64,000 bases of DNA from Acorus gramineus (GCA_030737835.1 JAUJYN010000028.1:1364001-1428000), one strand, 5' to 3'; shown: positions 10,782 to 22,444, counted from the stretch's first letter. The notes: generated from the sequence alone by a model not told the origin. Numbers and translations: made by a program.

Positions 10782-11599
10782 TGGATTATGTTGTTATGTC
10801 TTAGAGGCTGGATAAATAATGGAATTGTGGTAAATATTATCTGTGATGCATGGGTTGTGCTGTTCACTGAGCGTGTGGCTCACCCCTCGCATATGTTTTT
10901 CCCCAGTGGTCACTGAGCCTGAGCTAGAGCCGGAGCAGCAGTTGGAGCTTTCCGAGGGATTTCTTCAGTAGCGGAGCAGCGCCACGTTCCGCGAGTGCCA
11001 GAGGTTATCAGCATCCCTTCTTGACTGTATGTATTTGATTTCCGTGCTTGGCACGTGTTTGTATATGTTCAGTTGTATTTGTGTATATTGGCTCTCACAG
11101 GACAGATGATTGAGTATCGAGTCTGTAGAATGTTTATTTACAGATTCAGTCTTTTGCTTCCGCATTTGGTGTATATATCATGTCAGCCCCTTTGTTGCAT
11201 GTGTGTCATTCTAGTTGTTTGTGTATGATATATTATTGACCTCCTGTGTAGATTCTGATATTATATATACACTTGCCGCGTCCCGGGGACGGCCACCCTG
11301 GGGCGTGACAGATCCTCCTCTCTCAAGCTCCTTTTCATGATCTTCCCCCCCCCTGATTTGCAGCCAAGAAGGGCTGAGGAGAGGCTGAAGAGGTGGTGGT
11401 GGTGGTGGTGGTTGAGGTGGCCGTGGGCGCGTCGAGAGCCCCGCATCTCCCCCTTTCCCTTTCCCTCTTTTGGTAAGTCCTTTTCCCCTTCTTTTCTTGG
11501 TTTTTATGGCTTAGGGATGGTTGGGGAGGTCATGCATGTTGGGTAGATGTGTTAGAATGTGTGTGAGGGGTTGGGGAGGGTTAAAAAGGGGTTAGGGAA

Positions 11600-11970
11600 G
11601 AGTGGGCGCGCGCTGGGGGCTGTCTGAGCGAGTGCGCGCGCAGGCGCGCGTGCAGACGGGCACGCTGGCGGGCGTGCGCGCGTACACGCAGGTGCGCGGG
11701 CGTACGCTGGGGGTTCTTCATGGGCGCGGAGTGCGCGCGAGGGCGCGCGGGCTGGACGCGCGGTGCGCGTGCGTGGCAGCGCGTCTGGGCGCGCGGGCAG
11801 GTGCACGGCAGTGCGCCAAAGGTACTGGGGCGCGTGCGTGCGTGCTTATGCGTGCGTGCGCGTGCGGGGGGGCATGCGTGTGGCTGCCCGAGGGTTCGGG
11901 TAGGTGTTAGGGCACTTGGACTCGCGTGCATACGTGCGTGCTCGCATGCGTGCGAGTCCGTATGCATGCT
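11600..11970 (+). repeat. CpG-rich tract of the 3' LTR of copy 1
   Basis: A shorter tract of alternating GCGCGC, GTGCGTGC and ACGCGC sequence. It ends in repeated GCGTGCGTGC/CATGCGTGCG strings before the ATTTGGTATTT boundary shared by all copies. Confidence 0.88.
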
Positions 11971-12758
11971 TGTCCGAGTATTTGGTATTTCTAGTAAATT
12001 TCATGTATATTTGTGTAGTTTACTCACCATATTGAATGCCCATGTCTTGCAGATCTTGGCGAACGGTCACGCAACGATCCGGGTTGCGGTGAGTGGGTCA
12101 ATCCAACCCAGTAGGGAGGCGTTCGATGCACGTAGGCGTGCATTGCCCTCCCCTGGGGCACCATAATTGCATATTAACTTGTGTCAATGAAAAACTATGT
12201 TAATGCATGTTTTACTATGATGTAACCATGCCATATTAGACATTGTATGCTAGGGATATACATCCATGTATCATGTATAGAGGCCCATACATGCCTAGAC
12301 ACCATGTCCCATGCTTGAAAAGCCTTGATCTATGCATGTTTCCCATTTAGTTTAATTTAATTAAATCAAAATGAGATTATATTGGTATAAGCATGCCTTA
12401 GAGAATATTATAACCTTGTTGTTATAATATATGTTTCCCCGCATCTTAGTTATGCGCCCTGGAGGAATTCTTGAGAATTCATGACATTAGTAGTGTTAGA
12501 AATCGTTGTTGACGGATCCAAGAGGATCGTATCCGTGTGAGTAGGCTATTTTATCCCCTTCATTGGATCCGAGTAGGGACTCCCCGGCGTTGGGAAAGCT
12601 GTCCTGACAGAGGGCTCCCATCTGTAGGTACCACCGATGCGTTCGGAGGGTACTGATCATGGGAGTATACCAGGTAGAGGCTACGCGAGGGAGAGGCTAC
12701 TGGTGGACAAGGGTGGAGAGCAGTCTAGTCTGTCCCAAAAGGCCCATGTCACCCCTAA

Positions 12759-12803
12759 AGGGTGAGGGTGAGGGTGGGGTGGGTCGGCGATGTTACGACC
12801 CAC
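12759..12803 (+). promoter_or_regulatory. G-run and perfect hairpin in the 3' LTR of copy 1
   Basis: The (GGGTGA)n-type G-runs are followed by stem GTGGGTCG (12779-12786) and CGACCCAC (12796-12803) with a 9-nt loop. Confidence 0.6.
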
Positions 12804-13639
12804 TAGCTTGTACAGTTACTCCCGTTTAGGGACTTTAATTATTATAAGGTTAATATGAGTTGTGTTGCATAGATTGTGCCATTCACTGAGCGTGTGGCTC
12901 ACCCCTCGCATATTCTTTTCCTCCAGTTGTTACTGAGTCGGATCTGAAGGAGGAGCTCCTCGAGGCATCACATCAGTAGCGGAGCAGCGTTCACGTTTTG
13001 GGTTCTGCGAGTGAGAGGCCATCAGCATCCCTTCTTTGCTTGTATGTATTGTTATCCGTGCTTGGGCACAACACTTGTATATGGATGTCTTTGTTTATAT
13101 TGGCTCTCACAGGACAGTTGAATATGTATTCTGGTCTGTAATATGTCTTTGAATTACAGACTTAGTCGTTTAAGCTTCCGCTATATGTATATATATTATG
13201 TCAGCTACATTATTGATTGTGTTGTCATTTTCGATGTTGTTTAGAGTCTTTTATTGATCTCCTGTATGGACTGCTGATATTATATATATTTGCCACGTAT
13301 TGGGGATGGCCGCCCTGGGGCGTGACAGAGTGTGTGTGCTAGTGTTGTTGATTGTTTCTCTTCCCTCTCCTCCCCCCATAGTGGATCCCTGATTTTTCCC
13401 CTCTCCCTTTGGTTCAGCCATGAAGAAGAGAAGCAAAGATGGAGGTGGTGGTAGTGGTGGTGGCGGTCGAGGTGGTCAAGGGTGCGCTTGCGAGCCCCTA
13501 CATCTCCCCCTTCCCTCCCCCTCTCTTTTGGTGAGTTTCCCTCTTCTTTATTGGTTTTTATGCATGTTAGGGTGTTTGGGAGGGCATGCATGTGAGGTGT
13601 TTTGAGTTGGGTGCATGTAGGGGCAAGGGGGGAGGGTTG

Positions 13640-13985
13640 GAGAGTACTAAGCGCGCGCGGGGGTCTGTCCGCGCGCGTGCGCACAAACGCGTGCACAAAA
13701 GGGCACAGACGGGCACGTAGGCGGGCGCGTGTGCGTACGCGAGGGCGCGCGCGGAGCAAGCGCGCAGGTTCGCGCGGACGCTGGCAGAGCGCACGGGTCG
13801 TGCGCGAGCGTGCGCGAGTGCGGGGCAGCGCGTCTGGGCGTGCGGCTAGGGGTGTAGCAGGGCGCCAGTGCGCGCGCGCACGTGCGTGCGCGTGCAGAGG
13901 CACGCGTGGGGCTGCCCAGGGGCTCGGGTAGGTGCTGCGGCACTCGGGCATGCATGCGTGCGCGCGTGCTTGCATGCGTGTGAGC
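13640..13985 (+). repeat. CpG-rich tract
   Basis: About 350 bp of GCGCGCGGG, GTGCGCAC and GTGCGTGCGCG strings, in the same position relative to the splice-like signals as in the other LTRs. Confidence 0.88.
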
Positions 13986-15133
13986 CTGTATGCGTGCATG
14001 TCTAAGTCTTTGGTATTTCTAGTAATTTCTAAGTGTTATAATGTGATGTTACTCACCAAATTTGATGCCCTTACCTTGCAGATCTCGTCGGATGGGATGC
14101 GCGAGGTCCCGGGTTGCGGTGAGTGGTTTGATCCAATCCGCCCCCTCTAGTATGGGCATGTATTCTGTAATGTGTATAGATGTATAGAATATGGCATGCC
14201 TTAGGTAGTATTGTAATACTACTCCCACCATATTAATTGGAATATCCAGCATGATTAAGTCTGGGTTAATAACGGGCACCTGCCTAATATTCCCTTGCGA
14301 TAAGACTCGAGGTTGTTGTGTAGTTGTTGCGCCCATGCTAATGGGGCAAAGCTATGACCAGCTTCATGAGATGATGATCTCTCTCGCCCTCTCCCTCTGC
14401 ACGAACTTAGTAAGTAGATGCAATTTCCTACTCGACTCAGGTTCGTTTGGAATATTGGCATGCACCTGTTAGTGCGCGAGATTTGCGCTTGACCCTTACC
14501 TTTTAAGTTGGTGATATCCAACACATGCTTAAGTTAGGCCTTGTGTGCTTATGTGATTCATGACCATGTATGCATGTTGTATGATTTATTATGATGTAAA
14601 TCCATGTTAGGGAGTATCCCTATAATTATTTGATAGGTTATCGTGCATGTAGTTCATGTACATAACTAGATATAATTCTCCTGGATATATATATGCGCTT
14701 GTTAAAATTGATTGGGCCTATCTGAAATAGGCATGGGTATGACCCGTTGTCGGGTTGTACCTTATTAGTTAGAGCGCTAGTGATGTAATCGCCCCGTGCA
14801 TCCGAGCGATGCACTCGTTTGGAATTCAGGAGAATTCATTATCTTATCGGTTTTGTTAAGCTGGTAGTTGTGGCATTAAGCTAGGCCTACCCGTGCTAGG
14901 CGTGTATATGAATCGCTTGTTGGGTTATGTGCCTTGAGATTATTTCTGCGTGTGAGCAGAGGCAACCCCCCTTGTGTTCGAGCGACGCAACCGTGTGGGA
15001 GTACAATAGTATTCGATATCATCGATATGTGATTATCGAGAGTAGTTGTTTTTTCATTGGGTTCGCTTTGTGAACATGGAGTGTTTCCTCCCAATGTCGT
15101 CCGTGTTGAAGCGGCCTGAGTTATAGCTGTCTT

Positions 15134-15480
15134 GACAGAGGGCCCCCACCTGTAGGTACTATCGATGCATGTGGCAAGATGTACTGATCATGGGGGTATA
15201 CCAGGTAGAGGCTACCCGGGAGAGGGCTAACGAATGATATTGCGAGCGTGGAATCGTTCTCCCCTTCGTTGGATCTGTGTAGGAACTCCCCGGCGTTGGA
15301 AAAGCTTTCCTGACAGAGGGCTCCCATCCGTAGGTACTACCGATGCGTTCGGGAGCGTACTGATCGTGGGAGTATACCAGGTAGAGACTACCCGGGGAAA
15401 GGGCTACCGGTGGACCAAGGGTGTAGAGGAGTCTAATCTCTCCAAAAGTCCTATGTCACCTCTAAAGGGTGAGGGTGAGG
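15134..15480 (+). repeat. 178-bp tandem duplication in the LTR tail
   Basis: GACAGAGGGC..CCACC/CATCCGTAGGTACTA at 15134 recurs at 15312. Each unit contains the GTATACCAGGTAGAG module. Confidence 0.7.
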
Positions 15481-15605
15481 ATGAGGTGAAGACACGTCAC
15501 CACGTGACCCATTCGTTGTTCGTCCGTTCCCATAGTTGTTGGGTCCGGTTGCGTATCGATGTTTAAAGACATCGTTGAGCAATTATCTTGATGTAGATGA
15601 TCAAG

Positions 15606-15835
15606 TAGTGTTGTGTAGACCAGTAATTCCCCGTCTCTTCGACCAACGGTATGGTCTCTCCCCAAGAGTCCCAAGAGTCTCCCTCCGGGAGTGAGGGTGA
15701 GGGTGAGGTTGGTGATTCAGTAGTGTTGTGTGGACCAGTAATTCCGCGTCTCTTCGACCAACGGTATGGTCTCTCCCCAAAAGTCCCAAGAGTCTTCCTC
15801 CGGGAGTGAGGGTGAGGGTGAGGTTGGTCGCACCG
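15606..15835 (+). repeat. 115-bp tandem duplication with G-runs
   Basis: TAGTGTTGTGT starts at 15606 and 15721. Each unit ends in GGGAGTGAGGGTGAGGGTGAGG. It is the B-type counterpart of the G-run element. Confidence 0.8.
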
Positions 15836-16417
15836 CCGCGTGACCTTGTTATCCATTGGGTTTCTACCCATGTTTTTCCTTGAAAGGAAATTGTTTTAGT
15901 ATTGAACTGTTGTATGGTGATTGGTTTCCAGCCACTCACTAAGCTTGTAGCTCACCCCTCGCATACTGTTTCTTTTCAGGGGCAGTGTTGGGCGTGGAGC
16001 TGGAGCTTCCCTGTGGCGTGGTCTTATGGGCGTGGAGCGTTCTTCTGACGGGTGGCGAGTGCGAGGCTGTCAGCAGTCCTAGAGTCATTTTATGTATTGT
16101 AAATCATGCATGTGGCACAGGTTGTATTTTATTTGCACTAGACTTGGCTCTCACAAGACAATGATTGTATATTCGAGTCTGTAATAATGTTCTTGGTTTA
16201 CAGACATTGTTGATATCTTATACTTCCGTTTTTCAGTTGAGTTATCAGTTATCATTGCTTTGGATATCTTATACTTCCGTTTTTCAGTTGAGTTATCAGT
16301 TATCATTGCTTTGCCAGCTTGTGTATTGTTTATTGGAGTCATTATTGATCTCTTGTACTTGATAGCTGATATTTCATTATTGCCACGTCTCGGGGACGGC
16401 CGCCCTGGGGCGTGACA

Positions 16418-18164
16418 TAGGCGGCTAGTTTGTTTAGCCTCCCCTTGACTGGTGGTTTTAACCTGGAAAGGAGTTGGGCCGCCATGTTGGGAGTAGCCGT
16501 CTGACATCCGACGACTTGTTTTCAATAGCCGCCCTCTGCCTGGGGCAATTTCTTGGTTCTGCTATCTGTCTGCTGTTGCTGAAAGTGTTTGTGAGTGTTT
16601 GATCAACCTTCAAAAAAAACCTATAAAAACATTCTTTCTATAAACCAAGTGTTAAATTTGTCCGGATTGCGCCCCTGCACTGACTTTCGAGCCCCACCTA
16701 CTCGAATTGTCAAGGGCTACAACCCATCTAAGGTAAATTTTAAGAAAAATAAGCAAGGAAAAAGGTGCGAGAAGCTATGTCCGGCATACAAAGGAGGGAA
16801 CCTAAGTGACTCTAAGTGTGAGAATATGTGAGAATGAAAAAGACTTTCAAATGTGTGTGAGGGTGGGGCAATTTCTTCTCAAGTGTGTGAAGAAGGGTAT
16901 GAAATGAGGGCAATAGGGGTAATTTTCCTTTAGTATGGGGAGTCAATTGTGATATTTCAAGGAAATTGAATGCCTAAGTGTCTGGAAAAGGAAAATACAA
17001 TCTTATGCATAAGTGTGGGTAACATAAGGGAGCATTTTAATTCTTCAATTTGTTCATTTATGTAAGAGGGCAATGTTTTCAATTTTCTTAAGTAAAAGAT
17101 GCCATTAAGTCCCTGAAAAGGGGCCCTTGTGGTCACTCATGCCCGAACCAGGATTGTATTTGAAAGGTATTAACTCTAGGTGTCGATTTCTCAAGTTCGT
17201 GGTTCTCAAATGCTTGATCATATTATTCTAAACATGCTGAAAAATCCATGAATGCACCAGGAATCAAGTCAATTAAGCTTCCTTTGGACAGGCAAGTTTT
17301 TAAATAAACTCATGTGAGTGTGTGCTGTTGTAAACATGGAAAAAGGTCTACCTTTGGTCAAAATATCACCTTTCCAAGCAGACATAGTCTTATTCCATAA
17401 CTCCACAGCAAAAAATAAAAGGGTGGGGGGTGAATGGGGAGTAATATCTCCCTCAATGCAATATTTAGAATTGTCCCAGTCTAGCATATGTCCTACTTTC
17501 TAGGTCCCTCTGGCTTTCTTCTTTTTACCACTTCTTTATTTGGGTGGAGAGTACAGCCCACCGAGCGTTTACCGTGTTTCAAGTGGAGAGTACAATCCAA
17601 TTGCTTAGATGTGTACTAGTATAGCTTTTTGTTTGGCATATACTGTGCGTAAAGGCGTTTGTGCCTGCTAAATAGAGAGTTTAACCCATTGTTTGAGCGT
17701 TGTTTTTCTTTTGTTGGCCTCTCATTGCCTAATTTTTTTTTTGTTTTGAGGGGGGGGGGCTTTTCTGTTTTTTACCCCTGTTCTTTTATGCTTCCCCTCT
17801 AGAAGTGTTTGTATGGTGCTAGAGCCAGTTTTGGGACATATGCTAGGTCTAGGAAATTCCTCATTTTGACCTTGGGTTGATACGAGTAATGGAGAAAAAC
17901 AAAGGAGAGATGCTTTGGGGTTTTTAAAATTGTCACAGTCTACAGGGTAGGCGATTTTTCTTCTATTAGGTAAACCGATTCTTAAGTCATAATGGTGTGA
18001 TGAAAGTGGCATGAATGGCGGATGTGAGTTCAAGTAAAATACAAGTTTATCTTTGAGAGTCTTATGATTCTATCATCAAGTGCTAAACACTGAAAATTGC
18101 AGGAAGGAAGAATAATATTTCTCAAGTATTGATAATTCTATGGATGGAATTTCTTTAGATAAAG
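16418..18164 (-). mobile_element. Tat-1 3' region, non-coding
   Basis: About 1.7 kb between the Tat-1 integrase end (18165) and the solo LTR that cuts it at 16417. It is AT-rich, with poly-T and poly-G runs near 17730-17758. At 16420-16560 it carries several AGCCGCC/GGCGGCT motifs of the kind seen in the Tat-3 LTR, so that end is probably LTR. I see no convincing polypurine tract or LTR terminus. A 78-aa frame at 16595-16831 is unsupported. Confidence 0.45.
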
Positions 18165-18430
18165 TGCATTCCAGGAACCTGGGACCTCAACTCCTTCGGC
18201 ATCTACCAAGAGGTAGGCATTCCCAGAGTAAGCGTGGGTGATCACATAGGGTCCCTCCCATGTGGGTTGCAGCTTGCCTCTGGGGTGGGGCTGTCTTGAC
18301 GGCATGATTTGCTTGAGTACTAACTCCCCAATTTTAATTTTTCTCTGTATTACTTTCTTTTCAAATGCCCTTGCCACCCTCCTCTGGTAGGCCTGGGCGT
18401 GGTCTACGGCTCTTAATCTTTTGAAAGCTT
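18165..18430 (-). pseudogene. Tat-1 integrase C-terminal fragment
   Basis: About 90 residues are readable: RLRAVDHAQAYQRRVARAF, then KIGELVLKQI, GKLQPTWEGPYV and NAYLLVDAEG. These are hallmarks of the Tat integrase C-terminus, where the family has YQRRIARAFN-like, GDLVL and WEGPY blocks. Upstream the frame runs into a poly-T minisatellite. No catalytic core, RNase H or RT lies between it and the protease region at 19814. It is an internal-deletion remnant. Confidence 0.75.
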
Positions 18431-18440
18431 GCAAGGGGTT

Positions 18441-18790
18441 TAAAATAAACAAATCTTTTGCTTTGTGTGTGGTTTCCCCCCTCTTTTTTTTGTTTCTGTT
18501 TTCTTTTTTTGGTTCAAAAGCATGTAAACAGATATGTATAGGATTTTGAAAAGCATAAGCTGGTAAACAAATCTTCTTTTTGTTTTGTTTTTTGTTTTTA
18601 GGAAAGCTGGAAACAAATATGTACAGGAAATTTTTAAAGTGAAAGCTGATAAACAAATCCCTTTTTTGTTTTGTTTTTTTTTTGTTTGGAAAGATGGAAA
18701 AAAATATGTATAGGAGTGAGGAATGAAAGCTGATTAGCATGTTTTTTTCTGTTTTTTTTTTTTGGAAAAGCATGTAAAAGTTTACAAGAA
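18441..18790. repeat. Degenerate AT-rich minisatellite
   Basis: Three to four irregular units (82-115 bp apart) combine a poly-T/G string with AAGCTG..AACAAAT and ATGTATAGG motifs, for example at about 18447, 18562, 18649 and 18732. It sits exactly where most of Tat-1 pol is missing. Confidence 0.65.
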
Positions 18791-19813
18791 TTTAAAGGTA
18801 CAAAGGCTCACTTGGGTGGATCAGTCCCAGGCTTGTGGATCTGAACCACTTCTTCGAGTCGGCTAGCCTTTGAAGGCCGACTTATATCCGGTGGCGGTTC
18901 CCTGTTTCCATATTCTCCCTCTCTCAGCCTTTTCTAAGGTCTCCCTTGTTGTAGTAGGCCCTCATCGGTGGAGTCTGGTTTCCAGCATGCGAGCACCTCT
19001 AGCAAGATGCGCATGGCACAGATGCTCCAATTTCAGACTCTTGCACCACCAAAGCGTGATTCTCTGAAGACAGTCTCCCCAGACACAACATCACTTCCCC
19101 ATGGTATGGGAAGCGAAGGCACTGGTGCCAGGTAGACGAAACAGCTTCGATACCGTCAAGCTAGGGGATGTAGTGGCCTAATGTCCATAACCATGCAATT
19201 GACTATGGTGGAGACTGGACCAATCTTTAGAGTAAGTGTCACTAATCCACAGACGCCTCTCCGTGTGTTGTCGAAAGCGAAGATGAACTCGTCTGTCAGC
19301 TGCAACTTGTAGGTTCGGTTTTTTTTATCTTGCTGTAGGCTGAGTAGGTGAGGAGACATAGGTTTCTACCACGGTGTCCACCAAGATGTGTCGAAATTCC
19401 CTCCCTCCGAGGCTTGCAGTGATCATAAGGGGTGCTGAGCGTACTCCAGCTGGTGCGACCTCGTCAGGTAGGAAAGCAATTTGGTTGGGACCCATGATGT
19501 TGTTAGCTGAATTCATGGTCCCAACTGGTCCTTCGACTGGACATAAGCCGTTGTGGGGTGATCCGGGCATACTGTTACCTTCGGATTCAGCTCCTGGATA
19601 CATGGAAAATGTGAACATATTATGTAGTACCCAGTTGTCTTCGTTCTCATATCAAAGGCGTGCTTCTCCCCAGATGGCCAGTATATGACCTCTAAAGGGC
19701 AACCGAAGGCATTGATGTCAGGGAGAGCAAATGGCTTGAATACTATCTAGCCACGGACACCCTAGCATTAGAGGGTAACTCGTGTCAATGTCGGCTATGA
19801 AAAAGTTCTTCGA
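18791..19813 (-). pseudogene. Tat-1 protease-to-RT remnant
   Basis: Broken minus-strand frames are visible. One at 19325-19618 contains APLMITASLGGREFRHILVD, which resembles the segment upstream of the catalytic site in Tat protease. No RT motif is visible. Stops occur in all frames. This is what remains of the pro-RT junction. Confidence 0.5.
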
Positions 19814-20611
19814 CTAAACAAAGTTCTTTAAGCACTCCATCTCGCAAATCAGGGGACCAACAGCTAGTTTGAATATCCTGGGACCGTAGATGGTCTTTTC
19901 GGAATGGTTGAAAGCCTGGATAGTGGAGCGTACCAGCTTAACAAAGGGGCAGCCTTGCTTGGGCATTTCTTGGTAGGTGGAACAAGTCATAATATTCATC
20001 CCTGATCCTGGGTCAATGAAGATGTTGTTTAGCGGGATGGCCTGGAGTCGCCCGCGAACATGGAGGGGATATACTCGCAGCCTTTGATCAGGAAGGTCTT
20101 TGTCAATGAAGGAGATGGTCATTGGACGGCAGGGGCTGTCTACTGTATCAGTGCTTTTGGAGGACCCATTGTCGTCCGGATGCAGATCATCCGAAGTACA
20201 TTCCCCTTCCTTGGGTCCTTCGTTCGCTCCTTCGGGAACCTCTTCGAATGGTTCCTCCTCTTCCTCTTCTCCCAGATTGTCCAGTCCGCTTTCATCGGAC
20301 TCTATGTTGATGACTTCAGGCAGGGCGGGGACTACTTGTTCTTCCTCGCCATATAGTACGGCGAGGTCGTGGTCGTCGAGGTTCAGCTGGAAAGGCTCGT
20401 CCTGTCTTTCCTCCTCGGACTCTTCGGATGAACTGCCGTCGGTAGTGCTCTCTGAGCTGCTCAGCTCTGGTGACGGACGTCTCCCCCTCCTGACCATATT
20501 GACAGTGCGGGCTCCGGAAGTGGAGGCTTGATCGTGATCTGGCATAGGGTCAGTGAATATGCCAAGTGGCTTGTTTGCTTGGGATCCCTGGCTCAGATGG
20601 CCTTTGATCAT
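19814..20611 (-). pseudogene. Tat-1 gag-pol linker and protease-like region
   Basis: A 265-residue frame begins with DRRLDWAMIKGHL-type sequence, continues through a long acidic Ser/Glu-rich linker (about residues 45-150), then reaches RLRVYPLHVRGRLQAI and IDPGSGMNIM (about residue 205), a retroviral aspartic-protease-like site. The family has D-S/T/N-G at this site, while here it reads DPGSG. It continues from the gag C-terminal part at 20612-21108. Expression is not expected, because gag is cut by a 10-kb insertion and has a TAG at 20703-20705. Confidence 0.65.
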
Positions 20612-21108
20612 GGCCCAATCAAGGCGCCTGTCATCATTTAAATCATAAACAAAGTCCCGAAAGACAATGCATTGTTCTACGGTGTGACCATGCTGTTGAT
20701 GGTACTAACAGTAACGTGCGGTGCTGGCCCCGGGGAGTGAGGGCCTAGCAGCAGGGAGGGAGATACTATTGGTGTCCATCATCACCCTAAAAATCCTTGT
20801 TAAGGTTTCTGGGAGGGGTGGATAAGAGTCTCTCTTTCCCATCCGTCTTGGGCCATAGGATGTTGGAGGGGAGACTTCATTGTAGGAGCTTTGGGTAGGC
20901 TGCCTAGGGGTTAGGTTTTGCGCTCTTGGGGGAGCAGAATAAGCAGGGGGAGTCCTAGTTTGGCCTTGGCTTTGAATTATGGGGCTCTGGACTGGAGGAC
21001 TTCGGACTACTAGGTTTTGTCGTATCGGCACAGGGGCGGGTACTGATCGAGGAATGAAGTTTTGATTGGCTTGTCGAGGCGGCACATATCCGGATGAACC
21101 CGGGGTAT
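20612..21108 (-). pseudogene. Tat-1 gag, C-terminal part
   Basis: A Pro/Gln-rich stretch is followed by C-stop-YHQQHGHTVEQC, a Tat-type gag zinc motif (C-x2-H..H..C). A CAG-to-TAG change sits right after the first Cys. The part directly upstream lies at 31196-32046, beyond the complete element inserted here. The frame and the near-duplicate 5-mers (GGTAT at 21104-21108, TGTAT at 31196-31200) fit a single insertion. Confidence 0.75.
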
Positions 21109-22444
21109 TGTCACGCCCCAGGGTGGCCGTCCCCGATACGTGGCAAATATATATAATATCAGCAGTCCATACACGAGATCAATAAAAGACTCTAAACAAC
21201 ATCGAAGGTAATAACACAATTAACAATGTAGCTGACATAATATATATACATATAGTGGAAGCTTAAACGACTGAGTCTGTAATTCAAAGACATATTACAG
21301 ACCAGAATACATAATCAACTGTCCTGTGAGAGCCAATATAAAACAAAGACATCAACATACAAGTACTGTGCCCAAGCACGAGTAACAATACATACAAATA
21401 AAAAGGGGGATGCTGATGGCCTCTCACTCGCAAGACCCAAAACGCGAATGCTGCTTCGCTACTAGTGGACGCCTCAGGGAGCTCCTCCTTCAGATCCGAC
21501 TCAGCGACAACTAGAGGAAAAAGTATGCGAGGGGTGAGCCACACGCTCAGTGAATGGTACAATATCCATGCAACACAACTCATATTTAAGCTTTAAAATC
21601 ATTAAAGTCCTTAAGATGGGAGTAACTGCACAAATTGGTTGGTCGTAACAACGCCGACCCACCACACTCTCACCCTCACCCTTTAGAAGTGACATAGGAC
21701 TTTTGGGAGAGATTAGACTGCTCTACACCCTTGGTCCACCGGTAGCCCTTTCCCCGGGTAGCCTCTACCTGGTATACTCCCACGATTAGTACGTTCCCGA
21801 ATGCATCGGTAGTACCTACGGATGGGAGCCCTCTGTCAGGACAGCTTTTCCAACGCCGGGGAGTTCCTACATTGGATCCAACGAAGGGGAGAAAACAATC
21901 TAACTCGCGGATAGGGTTCTCTTGAATCCGTCGACACCGGTTACTAAACACCGATACGGTAAAGAATTCTCAAGAATTCCCTCCAGGGCGCATAACTCAG
22001 ATGCGGGGAAAACATATTATTCATAGTGACAATTGCCAAGTATGACCCCCATAAGTGGTCATACACTTGCCTAAACTCATTAGGCAAGATTTGAGGCTCA
22101 ACCTAAGCATATAACGTGGATAATAAATATACAAGGAATTCATCATGGAAGCATTTAAATAATATAATAACAAGGTCATAATATTTTCTATGGCATGCTT
22201 ACACTTATGCTTTTCATAGATAGCTAAGGGTATACCTAGGCAAGGTTGGGGTGCATGTAGGAATCAAATGTTATCCTAACATGGGACATGATGCATGAAC
22301 AAGCATTGGCCCCTACACATGATACTAGGATATATAACCCTAACATGTTTAGTCTAACATGACATGGATGCAACTTACCAAGCTCAATAATAACATATAC
22401 ATGCAAATATGGTTAATAATTTACTAGAAATGCCAAAGACTCGG

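Larger units (their letters stand above)
8255..10971 (+). other. Candidate two-intron splice module in LTR A2
   Basis: Donor GGTAAG at 8254-8255, acceptor TTGCAG ending at 9626, 36-nt segment 9627-9662 (DLDGRSRDDPDT frame), donor GGTGAGTG, acceptor CCCAG ending at 10906, open 3' segment to TAG 10969-10971. The last segment reads VVTEPELEPEQQLELSEGFLQ. It is longer than in A1 by exactly 12 nt, so the frame is kept. The first candidate intron includes the whole CpG tract. Confidence 0.4.
7666..11310 (+). mobile_element. Tekay-type solo LTR (A2), inside another LTR
   Basis: A 3645-bp LTR from TGTTATATTTGTG to GGGGCGTGACA. The TSD is GATCA (7661-7665) against GATCC (11311-11315). The host LTR continues across it: 43365-43400 on the other strand shows the same CT-rich, AAGCTCC sequence without interruption. 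It is longer than its relatives because of an extended CpG tract and an internal 181-bp duplication near 9971. Confidence 0.88.
11473..12979 (+). other. Candidate two-intron splice module in the 3' LTR of copy 1
   Basis: Donor GGTAAG at 11472-11473, acceptor TTGCAG ending at 12052, 36-nt segment 12053-12088 (DLGERSRNDPGC frame), donor GGTGAGTG, acceptor CTCCAG ending at 12926, open to TAG 12977-12979 (VVTESDLKEELLEASHQ). Here the upstream segment is open in the matching frame from an ATG at 11337. This gives the only complete spliced reading frame (about 75-80 residues) that I can draw from any copy. Confidence 0.4.
1326..13327 (+). mobile_element. Non-autonomous Tekay-type element, copy 1
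   Basis: The element begins TGTTATGCC at 1326 and ends GGGGCGTGACA at 13327. It is flanked by a perfect TSD, GAGTG (1321-1325 and 13328-13332). The internal region carries only shreds of gag, RT, integrase and chromodomain-like sequence. A polypurine tract precedes the 3' LTR at 6997. The 5' LTR is reduced to about 29 bp. Two solo LTRs were inserted later (2848-5785 and 7666-11310). A second copy at 47615-50172 on the minus strand has the same scrambled interior, so this is a family that replicated in this defective form using proteins supplied in trans (inference). Confidence 0.8.
6997..13327 (+). mobile_element. 3' LTR of non-autonomous copy 1, interrupted
   Basis: The LTR's own sequence is 6997-7665 plus 11311-13327. 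It starts TGTTATGCCTGTG after a polypurine tract and ends GGGGCGTGACA before TSD GAGTG. The U3 (7020-7420) matches the U3 of the solo LTR at 40311-44036 (reverse 43620-44036). It holds a (TC)n run at 7493-7515, a CpG tract (11600-11970), splice-like signals, and the G-run plus hairpin at 12759-12803. Confidence 0.85.
718..16417 (+). mobile_element. Tekay-type solo LTR, split by a later insertion
   Basis: The LTR starts TGTTATGCCTGTG at 718 and ends CCTGGGGCGTGACA at 16417. Its own sequence is 718-1325 plus 13328-16417, about 3.7 kb, which matches the 3726-bp solo LTR at 40311-44036. The 12-kb element between the two parts is bounded by the duplication GAGTG. No internal domain follows the 3' end, so this is a solo LTR left by LTR-LTR recombination. 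The flanking 5-mers are CAGGT and TAGGC, which agree at only three of five bases. I read that as a mutated TSD, so this is likely one of the older insertions. Confidence 0.75.
13328..16417 (+). mobile_element. Distal part of the solo LTR begun at 718
   Basis: After the TSD GAGTG this resumes the host LTR. It contains a GGT-rich stretch and donor-like TTTTGGTGAG near 13526, a CpG tract at 13640-13985, an acceptor-like TTGCAG at 14081, a donor GGTGAG at 14118, then a long tail ending in GGGGCGTGACA. The tail (14150-15110) diverges from the A-type LTRs. The acceptor TTTTCAG near 15980 is followed by a different 3' segment (ELELP frame). Confidence 0.75.

Noticed and set aside
15462-15939. Frames repeating LTLTPGGRLLGLLGRDHTVG
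   Set aside because: Produced by the 115-bp tandem duplication in the LTR tail, read on the reverse strand.
16595-16831. A 78-aa plus-strand frame
   Set aside because: It lies in the non-coding 3' region of Tat-1. No recognised motif or second copy supports it.
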